Source: Chara braunii (lineage: Eukaryota; Streptophyta; Charophyceae; Charales; Characeae). Taken from it: a DNA stretch of 44,091 nucleotides. Below are positions 29,935 through 39,912 of the stretch, piece after piece. The notes beneath the pieces are model-generated. The model was not told the origin of the DNA. It ran no database searches and was given only the letters and a program-made list of their open reading frames with translations. How positions within the stretch are numbered: position 1 is the first letter of the stretch; each line of letters opens with the position of its first letter. The DNA is taken from contig BFEA01000118.1 of NCBI GenBank assembly GCA_003427395.1, forward strand, positions 1,647,461-1,691,551, written 5' to 3'. The translations under genes were made by a program, and so were the position numbers.

Positions 29935-30564
29935 CGTCCCCCACTCCTCATCGAGTAGCTGCAGAGGCTATCGCCAACACTCTCTCACACACCACACACA
30001 ACCCACTCACGCTCGCACTCACACCCGTGCTGGCCATAGACCCCACTAACACTGATCAGAGGTATCCAGAGGACTATGACAGTCCGTTGGGACTAAGTGC
30101 GCTGCAGGCAGTCATGGGTTCAAACCCACAACCTCATGAAAGCCACTTGCATGCTTAACCAACTGAGCTAGGCCGCTGGATTGTCTAACCAATTGAGTGC
30201 CGCTGGCCCTAGTACCTTTCCCGCGTGGGAAAATAGGGAAAACTGGCAGTTTTCCCAAACTCCTGAATTTTCGGAGGTCGGGCCCGATGACGACTGCCAT
30301 TGATAAATCTGATCGGCGGCCGTCGTTTCGTTTCGGCCTCTGAAAAGGTCAGACGCCCACCCGAGGCCCGCTATTTTCCCAAGCGGCAAAGGTACTAGTG
30401 GTTAAAGAAAAAGGGAAAAAAAGAAAAGAACTACTGACAGTGTGGGCCGTGATCGGACCGCTTGTATCGGCCTCCGCTGGGCGCCTACTGCTACTGTAGC
30501 CGCCGTAGCAGAGGGGTTGTTACGGGCGCTTGGCAACCAGGGATCCTCCACTTTTTGAAAGAAT
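29935..30564 (-). repeat. tRNA-derived SINE-like repeat, unit 1
   Basis: On the minus strand, TAGCTCAGTTGG (A-box, in the block ending at about 30172) and GGGTTTGAACCC-type B-box (about 30116-30127) lie at tRNA spacing, followed by a conserved body (GATCAG, CCACTAACACTG and GCTCGCACTCACAC on the plus strand). A second block, AAAGAAAAAGGGAAAA...CCACTTTTTG, lies on the other side. The unit is repeated directly downstream. A 190-bp inverted-repeat element (30209-30398) interrupts this unit only. Confidence 0.7.
30209..30398. mobile_element. 190-bp MITE inserted in SINE unit 1
   Basis: The ends CTAGTACCTTTCCCGCGTGG and, inverted, CTAGTACCTTTGCCGCTTGG, each running into GGAAAATAG, form imperfect TIRs of about 28 bp. 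The paralogous unit 2 lacks this sequence at the same position (GCCGCTGGCC then GTAAAGAAAA, about 30827-30845) and so acts as an empty site. A short TGG may flank both sides. There is an internal perfect hairpin, GGGAAAACTG/CAGTTTTCCC, at about 30236-30257. No coding capacity. Confidence 0.75.
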
Positions 30565-31020
30565 TGTCCCCGCCCCTCATGGAGTAGCCTCACAGACTAT
30601 GGCCAACACTCTCCCACACACACGCAACCCACTCGTGCTCGCACTCACACCTGTGCTGGTCATAGACCCCACTAACACTGATCAGTGGTATCCAGAGGAC
30701 TATCACAGTCCATTGGCACTAAGTGCGCCGCAGGCGGTCGTGGGGTTTGAACCCACGACCTTGTAAATGCCACTTGCGTGCCTAACCAACTGAGCTAGGC
30801 CGCTATATTACCGAACCAACTGAAATAGGCCGCTGGCCGTAAAGAAAAAAGGAAAAAAGAAAAGAACTACCGTGGGCAGTGATCGGACCGCTTGTATCGG
30901 CCTCCGCTGAGGGCGCCTTCAGCTACCGTAGCCGCCGTAGCAGAGGGGTTGTTGCGGGCGCTTGGCAAAGCGTCGCTCAACGGTAAGGCCAACCAGGGAT
31001 CCGCCACTTTTTGAAAAAAT
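30565..31020 (-). repeat. tRNA-derived SINE-like repeat, unit 2
   Basis: Collinear with unit 1. The tRNA-like part on the minus strand has TAGCTCAGTTGG, then GTGGGTTCAAACCCCAC, whose T-arm pairs perfectly (GTGGG/CCCAC around TTCAAAC). The D-arm, anticodon arm and acceptor do not pair properly, so it is not a functional tRNA. The repeat ends with CCACTTTTTG, as unit 1 does. Confidence 0.7.
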
Positions 31021-31445
31021 CGTTTTGAATCAGACTTTTAGTCCTCGCAAACATCGAAGCGTCGTATCAGTATATGCTCTCATGGTACGTCGTATATCCT
31101 GCTTTACATTGTAATTGTGAAAGCGTACGCATACTCGCGGCAATCGCGGTCACGTTCAGTCTCACCAGTCCTTAGTATGGATACGGGAATTCTGATCAGC
31201 GAGCTGACAGTTTTCGAGTTCAAACAGGAAAGTACATTCTCGTGCGATGCCCGCCCATTCCGGAAGCCAAAGGACGAAACGTCGTGGCGGGGGTTCCATC
31301 CCTTCCATCCCCAGCGAACGCGGGCGCGGTACCATAGCTGTGGAGAGAGGCCCATAGTACCCATACACGTTTGAGACGAGGGCGGCGGGGGAAGAGGGAG
31401 AGAGGGCGCCACGCCCAAATCCTCCTTATTCGCCTCCAAGATATT

Positions 31446-31559
31446 GTCATGTTTTGGCGGGGTAAAAGGCAACGAAGGCAGCGGGACGGGAAAATGGAGT
31501 GACATGATTTTGGCGGGGTAAAAGGCAACAAAGGCAGCGCGGGACGGGAAACGGGAAAT
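31446..31559. repeat. Tandem duplication, about 55 bp
   Basis: TTTTGGCGGGGTAAAAGGCAAC...GGCAGC...GGGACGGGAAA...TGGAG occurs at 31446-31499 and 31500-31559 with small differences. Confidence 0.8.
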
Positions 31560-31736
31560 GGAGCGAGAGGTGTGGGCGAATTGGGGCGGGTTTAGTCGCG
31601 GGCGGGGTCGTGGCGATCAGTCGGAAGCAAACAATCCAGAGGAGGACCACCTCTTCCCATCGCTCGGCAGCGTAAGGGCGAAGGGAGAGGAAGAGGTAGT
31701 AGTGGGCGGGAGTCCAGGGTTATCACAGCTGGGCCC

Positions 31737-31816
31737 GATCTTTTGTCCCATCGATGACGACAAAACAACGGGGATGGATCTTTGGTCCCATCGATGACGA
31801 CAAAACAAGTGGGAGG
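31737..31816. repeat. Tandem duplication, 40 bp
   Basis: GATCTTT(T/G)GTCCCATCGATGACGACAAAACAA is repeated with a 40-bp period. Confidence 0.85.
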
Positions 31817-31881
31817 GAACGTGGCGGGCAAGAGCCAGCAAGACGAGACCTGCGCTCGTGCTGTCCGGACACGCCTCCCCT

Positions 31882-31980
31882 GGGGCCAAGTCCCACTTAC
31901 GCTGATCCTTGATTTCTGGTCGTTGATCTTCCGAATCTGCGGTCAGAAATCGATCATTCAGGTAAGTGGGACCTGGCCCC
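31882..31980. mobile_element. 99-bp near-palindromic MITE-like element
   Basis: The left arm GGGGCCAAGTCCCACTTAC...TTGATTTCTG is inverted on the right as GGGGCCAGGTCCCACTTACC...TCGATTTCTG. A diverged relative lies at 3612-3720. No coding capacity and no clear target-site duplication. Confidence 0.65.
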
Positions 31981-32060
31981 TGGTCCGTGCTTTGTTCCTG
32001 GACCATCCCAGGTCCACGTAGCCAACCAAGGAAAGCGCCAGAGTGTCCCAGACCGCCACA

Positions 32061-32322
32061 GTGTCCCACTTGAACATACGCTCATCACGATAACAACAAC
32101 TCGACAGCCTATATATATGGCTCAGTATTACAAACATGTTATCTGTTGATAGGGAGATCATGAGCTCGAATCTGAAAAAGCGGACGCACAAGTGTCCCAC
32201 TTGCCACATGCTCATCAGGATACCAACAGGTTAACAGCCTATACGGCTGAATTGGCTGAATGCCACAAACGTGTTCCCTCTTGATAGGGAGATCATGAGC
32301 TCAAATCGGAAGAAGCGGCAGG
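32061..32322. repeat. Tandem duplication, 131 bp
   Basis: Units start with GTGTCCCACTTG at 32061 and 32192. Each contains an ACAGCCTATA block and GATAGGGAGATCATGAGCTC followed by GAATC or AAATC. The last part is a weak tRNA B-box-like motif. Confidence 0.8.
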
Positions 32323-32436
32323 ATAAGAACAGCTGGGACAACCACAGCGAGTGGAGCCGCCAGCGTACGCATGTGGGCATTTTTTGGGCGGGGTATCATG
32401 GCAGAGGACACATTCTGGGCGGCAAGTACGGTCTTT

Positions 32437-32576
32437 CCCCGAACAGAATGCACCCTCATCAAGACCGTATGGGACTGGAAAGACGGTTTGTGTACATTCG
32501 TAGTTGCCCCGAACAGAATGCACCCTCATCAAGACCGTATGGGACTGGAAAGACGGCTTGTGTACATTCATAATCG
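32437..32576. repeat. Near-perfect tandem duplication, 70 bp
   Basis: CCCCGAACAGAATGCACC...GGACTGGAAAGACGG...TGTGTACATTC occurs twice in a row with only a few differences near the ends, indicating a recent duplication or an assembly duplication. Confidence 0.9.
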
Positions 32577-33308
32577 TCGGGGTGTGTTGAGCCCAGGGGA
32601 AGATGGGTAGCCAGCTTACATCACAAGTCGTTAATTATAACACAGAACCACCCCGCTAAGTTCACATCATCACATTTATTACTATTTTTATTTGATTTAT
32701 TAACACTTACTTATTTATAGCTTTGATCAATTCGAAGCTCTGATCAGTGCGAATTGGAAAGCCACCCGCCCAAGTTCATTGGTCGGTGAACGAAAACCAT
32801 GCAATCAAAATAGTACAGGTAGAAGCCTTAGGATTCATTGTGATCCCTGCATGAACGGCCCCACAACCTCGGCCCAGATTCATTTCAATTTCAATTCAAC
32901 TTTACCCCCTTCTGCTTCCTCCCTCACCTTCCTCCCCTCTCACACCAGTCCCCCTTTACCTCCTCCTCGTCCCCCCCTGCCCCCCTCCCCGGGGATCACC
33001 TCCTTCCCACCACCCCCTGCCCCCCCTCCACGGAGATCAAAGGAGATCTAGGTACGATTTCCACTCTCTCTGCAAGTCCCCCTTCTTACCACACTCCCTT
33101 CCTCCCCNTAGCATCCATGAGCCATCCGTATAACTTGAGAGACAGGGTGGTGGTGGTGGTCCTGCCGTCTGTATCTGCATGGTCACGTCGACCAGGTGCT
33201 GTGCAACAACTTCAGTCAGGCCGCGTGCACCTGACTGTTTGTACTGCACAGGCACAGACAGTCCAGGTGTATTTCAGTCTTCATGAAGAAGCCCAGGTTA
33301 TCTCAGAG
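32577..33308. other. Intergenic DNA with a C-rich tract and one N
   Basis: No gene recognised. 32905-33030 is strongly C-rich. The only ambiguous base of the window is the N at 33108, in CCTCCCCNTA. Confidence 0.6.
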
Positions 33309-33378
<70 letters not shown>

Positions 33379-33380
33379 TG
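33309..33380. repeat. (CT)n-(GT)n compound microsatellite
   Basis: About 50 bases of CT followed by about 20 bases of GT. Confidence 0.97.
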
Positions 33381-33584
33381 CATTTCCTCCTTTTTTTCAC
33401 GTCCCTACTCAGGTAAGGGCAATGGTAGTTATTTATCACTAATTAAGAAAGCAAACAAAAAGAAAGTTCTACTAAAAATGTTGATTATAATATGACTGAA
33501 TGAAAAAAAAAAGGGATATTTCACGTGGTTTGATTCCTTCTTGGATCCCCCCCCAAATTGTTTTCCTGATCATAAGTTGTATAT

Positions 33585-33672
33585 GGGACGCTGGACCCAC
33601 TTTCCAGCAGGTGATGCTCCCCACCAGTAGATGGAGCCTCTTCCCGGGTGGTAGCGGTGGCTGCTCCTATCA
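33585..33672 (-). repeat. Dispersed repeat R1, copy 3, cut by adapter
   Basis: Reverse-complemented, it reads GTGATAGGAGCAGCC, then GGCTCCATCTACTGGTGGGG, then GGGTCCAGCGTCCC, as in copies 1 and 2. The repeat is cut exactly where the adapter junction begins, so its 5' arm is missing. Confidence 0.7.
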
Positions 33673-33704
33673 CTTATACACATCTAGATGTGTATAAGAG
33701 ACAG
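33667..33704. other. Nextera mate-pair junction adapter, left arm degraded (artefact)
   Basis: 33686-33704 is the full 19-base mosaic end AGATGTGTATAAGAGACAG. To its left, 33673-33685 (CTTATACACATCT) is the end of the inverted mosaic end, which in full would match 17 of 19 bases. Bases left of 33673 instead fit repeat R1. This is a synthetic sequence left from library construction. Confidence 0.93.
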
Positions 33705-35543
33705 GTATGATGGTATGCTGTTGAGGAAAGTCGGGGCTTATGGAGAGCCCATATTTTGTAGCATAATTAGAGCGTACTCACTCTAGGACTTTCCTCGATG
33801 GAATCTGGTCAGAATTCAATCCGCGTACATTCAGGAAAGCACAGCTGTGATTATGTGCTTGCACTCACCGCTTTGGTCTCCTTTTCCCTTCTTTTCGTGT
33901 CCCCCCGCCCGGGTTCCCCTGAACTGAAGATGCTCCTTTGTCATAGTATTACGTCCTTTTCAGCAGACGGTGAAGCTGATTGCGTACCAGTTGTGTTCCA
34001 TGGCATGAGAGCAGACAGAATGCACCTGGACGTGGTGGCACCCATGTGCATGATTTGCACGTGACAAACTAATTTTACATCTGATTTTTGTTTTGATTTT
34101 TTAATTAGACTCGTTATTAGAGAATATAATGGCGATATATAGGTTAGTTCCCTAGCGGAGAAAAAGGCAATCCACTTCGTGGTGCGCTCGCCGTGAGATG
34201 AGAGGCCGAAGGAAAGAAAATCAAATAAAAGAAAAGAAAAGAGCGGCTCGCCAGCAGAGCAGAGTGGGCCACCAAGACAAGACAGATAGATAAAGATGTC
34301 TTCGACCTTGAAGCACTTGTTTTTTTTTTGTTTTTTTTTTTCATTTTTTAATTTATTATTATTTTTTTAAATATGTTTGAACGAACCGGCACCGTTTCGA
34401 AGGCCAAGTGGACGTTGCTATCTGGTTTCGATTTTTTAAAATTTTTTGTGTGTTCAATTCTTTTCATCTTTTTTATTTACTCGACTTTTTTATTTTTTAT
34501 ATTTTTTTTAAATGCTGGAACACAAAGTGGTCAGACCTGGACGTTACTGTAATCATCAGCGGTCGAGCATAAAATTGATTCTTGTTCTTTTCCGCGTATC
34601 TTTTTTTTTTTTTTTTTTTTTCATCTCTCCTCATCGCGGGACAGCCTTATATTTTTCTCTCACCTCACATATCTTTTATTTCCCTCCCCCTCAACCTTTA
34701 ATTTTAATATTTTATTGAATCTATTGTTGTTTTGAAAAACAAAACAAAAAAAATCCAAAGGCGTCAACTATTCTTCAGATACCTGCTAGACGCACAAGTT
34801 AAGAGTTTTCTGGGATTCTCGTTGGGTCAGAGGATAATTACGGGAGTCAATAAATCCGCGCAACAAACAACCGGGGAAAAAAAAAAAGAGGGAACCAAAT
34901 ATCAAGCCCGGTTAAAAAAAAAAAAAAAAAGGCAATCGCGATCATTTTTAGTTCATAATGACATCATGGAATGGTATCTTGCCGCCGGGTTTTGATACTA
35001 AACACGATGATCTTCTTTTCTTTCAGAAGTTTCAGTATTGCTTTTCGCGCCCGCAAGTGCTGCTCCCCACTAATAGACCGGAGACTCTAGTATCGGAGGA
35101 CAGACTACTACACCAGGGTAACCCAGGCACATAGGGTTGCTTTTTCTTCTCGGTCGGAGTTAAAAAAAAAAGAAAAAAAAGGTACCTTCCCCGCTTGACA
35201 GAAGAGCTTGAGCATTGAGTCGTAGATCTTAACCGGATAAACCATCGACGCTGCACACCAAATTTGTGATTTATCTGCCAAGAAGTTTACCTGGTTGGAT
35301 AAATAATGTCTTCAAGGGTTTTAACTTGTTCCTCGTCGACTACACACATCAGACCACTGCAGTAGTTGATCCGTTCCCCACTCTCTCTCACGTAATACGA
35401 CAAGCTAGGAAGTTTTTGACTGAATTTCGTATGTATTTATCTACTAATAAATTGGAGTTCATAGAAATACTATCCCAGATGACACTCCGTTCTCTCTCCT
35501 CCCTCAACACACTGGCAGTGCTGATGCAGTCAGTATCTCACGT

Positions 35544-35548
<5 letters not shown>
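33705..35548. other. Sequence between two adapter junctions, no gene recognised
   Basis: Mostly AT-rich with many homopolymers (for example T runs at about 34319-34340 and 34601-34621, and A runs at about 34879-34890 and 34915-34930). An R1-like fragment (GCTCCCCACTAATAGACCGG, about 35062-35081, minus) is present. Because both sides of this 2-kb piece carry adapter junctions, its placement is uncertain. Confidence 0.55.

Positions 35549-35608
<60 letters not shown>
35545..35608. repeat. (GT)n-(GA)n compound microsatellite
   Basis: About 43 bases of GT followed by about 20 bases of GA. Confidence 0.97.
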
Positions 35609-35728
35609 GTTCACACGTCTCCCTTGTCTCGTCTCTGAGTTGGTGGGTGAGAGAGATAGAGGAGGAAGGAAAGCGGTAGGCTTGAGGGAGGAGGCGGAAA
35701 GCGGTTAGCAGTAGTCACGGCAGGAAGG

Positions 35729-35766
35729 CTGTCTCTTATACACATCTAGATGTGTATAAGAGACAG
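35729..35766. other. Complete Nextera mate-pair junction adapter (artefact)
   Basis: 35729-35747 is CTGTCTCTTATACACATCT and 35748-35766 is its exact reverse complement AGATGTGTATAAGAGACAG. Two mosaic ends joined head to head are the product of mate-pair circularisation, not a natural inverted repeat. Confidence 0.97.
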
Positions 35767-36381
35767 GCCCCCAGCCGCCAACGGCGATCGTCGTTTGCCT
35801 GGGTGTGCTGTGGGAGGGCGTACGGGCGGCTCGCTCCGAATTGAGCCAGCGGGAGAGGGAAAGCAGAACGTCAACGAAAATAGAGACGGGGAGCCAGAAT
35901 TAGATCGAATCGATCTACGGCCCCTGTAGAAGTCAATACGGAACAGCAAATAAATAATAAGATAAGAAAATGAAAATGAATTGCTGTAGAGCTTCAGTTA
36001 TTGTTGCTTCGAAGCAACTTGGCGGCTTGTCTGTTTACTGCGGAAATATCGAACGATCAGATAGAGATTCTTGGGATGACTCCATCACTGCCAATCACGA
36101 ATCAATTAGCTTTTCCCCGCCGTTGATCTGCTGCTGCACGCATTTACGCGCGTCGTTCTGCTGCTGTCCGTCCTTGGCGCCTTCGCCTTTCTCCTTCTCC
36201 TCCTCCTCCTCCTGTTCCTCCTCCTCATCCGTCGTCTCCTCTTCCACTCTCTCTCTCCTTGCGCCCACTGCCTCGTCTAGGTCTGCCTCTGCGTTGTTGC
36301 CTACTGATTCAATTTACCTTCCGATCGAGCATCAGCATCAGCGCCCGTTTATTCCTAGCGGCTTCCCAGACGTCCGATCTC

Positions 36382-38377
36382 ATGATGATGGGTGCTATAG
36401 AGATTGCCAATGGATTGCTGATGCCCGCTGAAAGGAACCTGCGCATCTCTTCGTACGACCAGCTTGAGCAGTCCATTCAACGGAGTAGTGGGAGCCATCC
36501 CCATCAGCAGCAACTGCAGCAGCAGCAGCAGCAGCAGCTGCTGCATCACCACCGTCTGCTAGTTTATCAATCGGGTCTGTCTTCGTCTATTCGCGAGATC
36601 ACGTCCTTCGTAGATGGCTCGGGATCTCATCAGCACGATGAGGGGCTATTAATAGTCGATGGTTATAGTTCTCTTAGCGGTAGTAATCAGGAGGGAAGGA
36701 GAGAGACGTCAGAATCCATGGAGGCAGACAATGCAGAGCCGGGGGAGGAGTTGGGAGGACAGATCGGAGTGGGAGGGGAAGGGGGCGGAGGAGGAGATGG
36801 AGGAGGAGGAGGAGGAGGAGGAGGAGGAGGAGGAGGAGAGGGAGGAGGAGGGGGTGGAACAGACTGCCCACTTTCCCCATGTGCAGCTAAGCATGAGCAA
36901 CCGGGTGGGCAAACGTGCTTGGAGCTAGAATCAGGAGGAGAAGAGGGAGAAGATGGTGGATGTGGAGGAGGAGGAGGAGGAGGAGGAGGAGGAGGTGAAG
37001 GCGACGAGATACCGACTCTGGATTCTGCCGAGATCATGGATCAAGCTGAGTCGAATGCAAGCCCACGCATGCTGGAGAACAGCAACGAGGTGGCGGGGGA
37101 TATGTGTCACGCGCTTTTTGGTCAGAGGACGGGGAACTTGGAGGCCGGGGTAGGGAGAGGGGGGGAGGGGGGAGGGGATCTCAGCGCAGTGGTGTCCAGA
37201 GGACACGTGGCAGCAGCAACGCATTACACGTCAAGAACGACATCAACGGCTGCTATGCAATTTCGCTGTCAAAGCGGAACAGATCTCGATCTCACTGTTG
37301 GGTCAGTCTTTCAAACTGGAATGGATGCTGGCGATCCCTCGGAAAGTTTAATGATGACGGCAACCAGAATGCGCGGCGGACAGCCACGTGGAGCATTAGC
37401 GATTGCAGGAGGAGGTGGTCTAGGAGCAGGGGTAGGAGGAGGGAGGGGGGGGGCAAGGGAAGCGGACGCAATCGAATCTTCCTTGGCGATGGTGGGCAAC
37501 TCCTCAGCCGCACACTCCCCGGGATTTCAGGCGATGTCGATGTTCCATCATGCACCTCCACCCACGTCTCCCCCCCCTCCAGGAGTCCCCCTTTCATCCT
37601 CTCAGCAGCAACAGCAGGTCTCCTTCTTCCCCTTCAACATCACCATACCTTATCCTCCTAATCCCCCAACAGGGAGTCAGATCTTTAAGAGCTGCTCCAC
37701 GATGGCGGGAACAGCATATGGGACGCATGCGGGAGTCGGGGGGGGGGCAGGGGGAGGGGGAGGAGGGGGAGCGGGAGGGGGAGGAGGAGTGGGAGCGGGA
37801 GGGGGGAGTCCAGGGGGAATTCTGCTGAGCTCGTCATCGCTGTTGACGGCAACAGCAGTCGATCATCTGCCGCCTATAACTCTGGGGCAAACGTCCTCAA
37901 TGTTGACGGCAACAACAACAGGGAACTTTCTATTCGGAGGCATGGACAATGGTGATATGGCAAGTATGGCTGGGAGCATGGGAGGAGGAGGAGGAGGGGG
38001 AGGAGGAGGAGGAGGAGGAGGAGGAGGAGGGGAGGCTATTAGCTTAATGGGTGTAGGAGGTTCTTGTTATGGCTCAGGGTCCGGATCGGTCCCAGATAGA
38101 CTGATTCATGAGATCGCGACAGCCAGCGGGGCGATTGCGGCAGCCTCTGCAGCGCTTGGAGCCACGTCAGCAGCCATGGCGGCAGCAAATCGAGGTTACA
38201 ACATCGGTGGAGTAGTCGGGGGAGCAGGAGGATCAGGGAGCTGGTTATTAGGCACTGACTGGAGTACTCCCAGGTTTGATGGAGGAGTAGGAGGAGGAGG
38301 ATGCCCCATCAGCCCCAAGCCGGAAATGGGACAATGTGCAGGCTGCCAGATTGTCAGAAAGATCATCCACTCTAACG
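36382..38377 (+). CDS. Gln/His/Gly-rich protein, first coding exon
   Basis: I do not recognise the protein. The open frame extends upstream to 36259 but the first in-frame ATG is at 36382. From there 665 codons run to a donor site (AACG|GTGAGA, exon end 38377, phase 1) followed by a CT-rich, T-rich and CAGA-repeat intron. The N-terminus (MMMGAIEIANGLLMPAERNL, then SSYDQLEQSIQ) leads to a Gln/His tract, then long Gly runs coded by GGA/GGG repeats (five blocks between about 36770 and 38035), with Ser/Ala/Pro-rich spacers. Near the exon end, C652-x2-C655 is followed by QIVRKIIHSN (H663), possibly the start of a zinc-binding domain completed in later exons. The composition suggests a nuclear regulatory protein (inference). 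No later exon was identified. An out-of-frame upstream ATG frame (35970-36431) overlaps the start, so a 5' intron may exist. Confidence 0.6.
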
Positions 38378-38566
38378 GTGAGACTTGTGCTCTCTTTCTT
38401 CTCCTCCCCCCTTCTTTCCCCACACATACTCTTTGTTTTTGTTTTTTTTTGTTTTTTTTTTTTGTTCTTTTTTCACATGCTCTTTGTAATCCTTCATCAC
38501 GCTGTGTAATTGCAACATGCCGTCAGCTTTTGTACATGTATACATCCACAGAGAGACCGACCGACC

Positions 38567-38632
<66 letters not shown>

Positions 38633-38757
38633 AAAAATAGAGAGAAAGACAGACAGACTGAGAGACAGACAGAGACGTATTACGGGCTTGCTGCCCAGCT
38701 TTCCAGTGGAAGTAGGTCTCCGTTGAGAGGCGGATTGAGGTGAGTTTGCAATTCGAA
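38378..38757 (+). other. Putative intron start with (CAGA)n repeat
   Basis: After the donor the sequence is CT-rich, then T-rich, then a clean CAGA/GACA repeat at about 38565-38632. The open frame continues through it only as a Thr-Asp-Arg-Gln repeat, which I take as intronic. Confidence 0.6.
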
Positions 38758-38868
38758 CTACAGTGTTCACCAGAGTAGAACACCCGGTCATTATCGCTGC
38801 ATCTGGACCGAAAGCTGTGTCAAATACAGGTATAATGACCGGGCGTTCTATTTGGGTGAAAGACGGTG
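38758..38868. mobile_element. 111-bp near-palindromic MITE, copy 1
   Basis: The arms meet near 38813. The left arm contains TAGAACACCCGGTCATTATC and GCTGCATCTGGACCGAAAG. The right arm is its imperfect inverse (CAAATACAGGTATAATGACC, GGGCGTTCTATTTGGGTGAA). It is homologous to the copies at 38940 and 41577. Ends are slightly degraded. Confidence 0.8.
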
Positions 38869-38939
38869 CTGCGGTAATGCCAGTGGCTATGTGTGGTTGA
38901 GTGGGTGTGTAGAGTGGTGGGTTCTTTGGCTGTGATTGA

Positions 38940-39050
38940 CTACCGTCTTCAGCCTAATAGAACGCACGGCCGTTATGGCTGTATTTGGGCCAACTTTCAG
39001 TCTAGATACAGCGATGATGACCGTACGTTCTATTCGGATGAAGGCGGTGG
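38940..39050. mobile_element. 111-bp near-palindromic MITE, copy 2
   Basis: It starts CTACCGTCTTCAGCCTAATA and ends with the inverse (TATTCGGATGAAGGCGGTGG). Internal arms (CGTTATGGCTGTATTTGGGC and AGATACAGCGATGATGACCG) are complementary. Same length as the other copies. Confidence 0.82.
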
Positions 39051-39121
39051 TTTTCCGGACTTGCTGCCAGTCTTGTCAGGCGTTCGAATTAGTACACAGT
39101 CTGCTAGGATTCAATCGCGAA

Positions 39122-39215
39122 GGGGAATCAATCACGAAGTTGGTGTAAGCGGATTCAATCACTTTCCTCTCTCAAGGTTATCGCTAACTTTGAGCAACTT
39201 CGTGATTGATTCCCC
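39122..39215. mobile_element. Perfect 21-bp inverted repeat, 52-bp spacer
   Basis: The 21 bases at 39122-39142 (starting GGGGAATCAATCACG) are exactly inverted at 39195-39215. It may be a separate small MITE or foldback. No other copy was seen in the window. Confidence 0.65.
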
Positions 39216-39363
39216 TATCCATCATCAGTCAGATGTACACTGAGCAAACTGTCCACAGGTTCGACCTCCTGATGATGGGTCAGTGAAAGTTCCAAGAACA
39301 GTCTATCACAGTCCTGCTTTTTGTGACATGTGGTGCTCCATGCACCACAACACCGAATACGCA

Positions 39364-39500
39364 TGCATACATACATACATACATACATAGATACATAGAT
39401 ACATACATACATACATACATGTCGATCTATGTACACACATACGTACATATCTATGTATATACATTGTATATCTATCTACATACATACGTACATGCATAGG
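39364..39500. repeat. (ATAC)n microsatellite, first tract
   Basis: ATAC/ATAG tetranucleotides from about 39364 to 39420, then looser TATGTACATAC-type sequence. Confidence 0.92.
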
Positions 39501-39838
39501 TGTTTTACAATGCCTGCATACATTCATTCATTTATATATGTGGGACTTGTCATCTGGGATTTGTTTTGTTGCCCCCTGTTCTGTATTATTTGGTTGTTCC
39601 CTTCCTCTTTTCTTTGCCTCTTTGCCTTCTGGCTATGTGCAAGTGGGTCGATATGACACACGGGGGTGGGGGCAGCCGCCGCTCAACCTACATCAAAGTG
39701 GGCGGCCTTGTACGCAAGAGGTTCTGAACAGGGGGAGTCTTGTAAGGAAGAAGATAAAAAACAGAATTCATTTTTTCCTGTTTTTCTTTTTTTCGCATTT
39801 GCGCTCTGATATTTATGTGATGATATATTTATTCATAC
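39501..39838. other. Intergenic DNA, nothing recognised
   Basis: No coding-like frame, tRNA or inverted repeat could be supported between the two ATAC tracts. Confidence 0.5.
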
Positions 39839-39912
39839 ATACTGTAACATACATACAATACATGCATACATACATACATACATACATACATACATACATA
39901 CATACATACGTG
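39839..39912. repeat. (ATAC)n microsatellite, second tract
   Basis: Cleaner ATAC repeat from about 39862, beginning less regularly near 39834. Confidence 0.95.

Noticed and set aside
30740-30810. Candidate tRNA gene on the minus strand
   Set aside because: The T-arm is perfect but the other arms fail, and the same sequence occurs in a duplicated repeat unit, so it is a SINE head.
38553-38640. Thr-Asp-Arg-Gln repeat extension of the Gly-rich protein
   Set aside because: It is a CAGA microsatellite downstream of a clear splice donor and is best read as intron.
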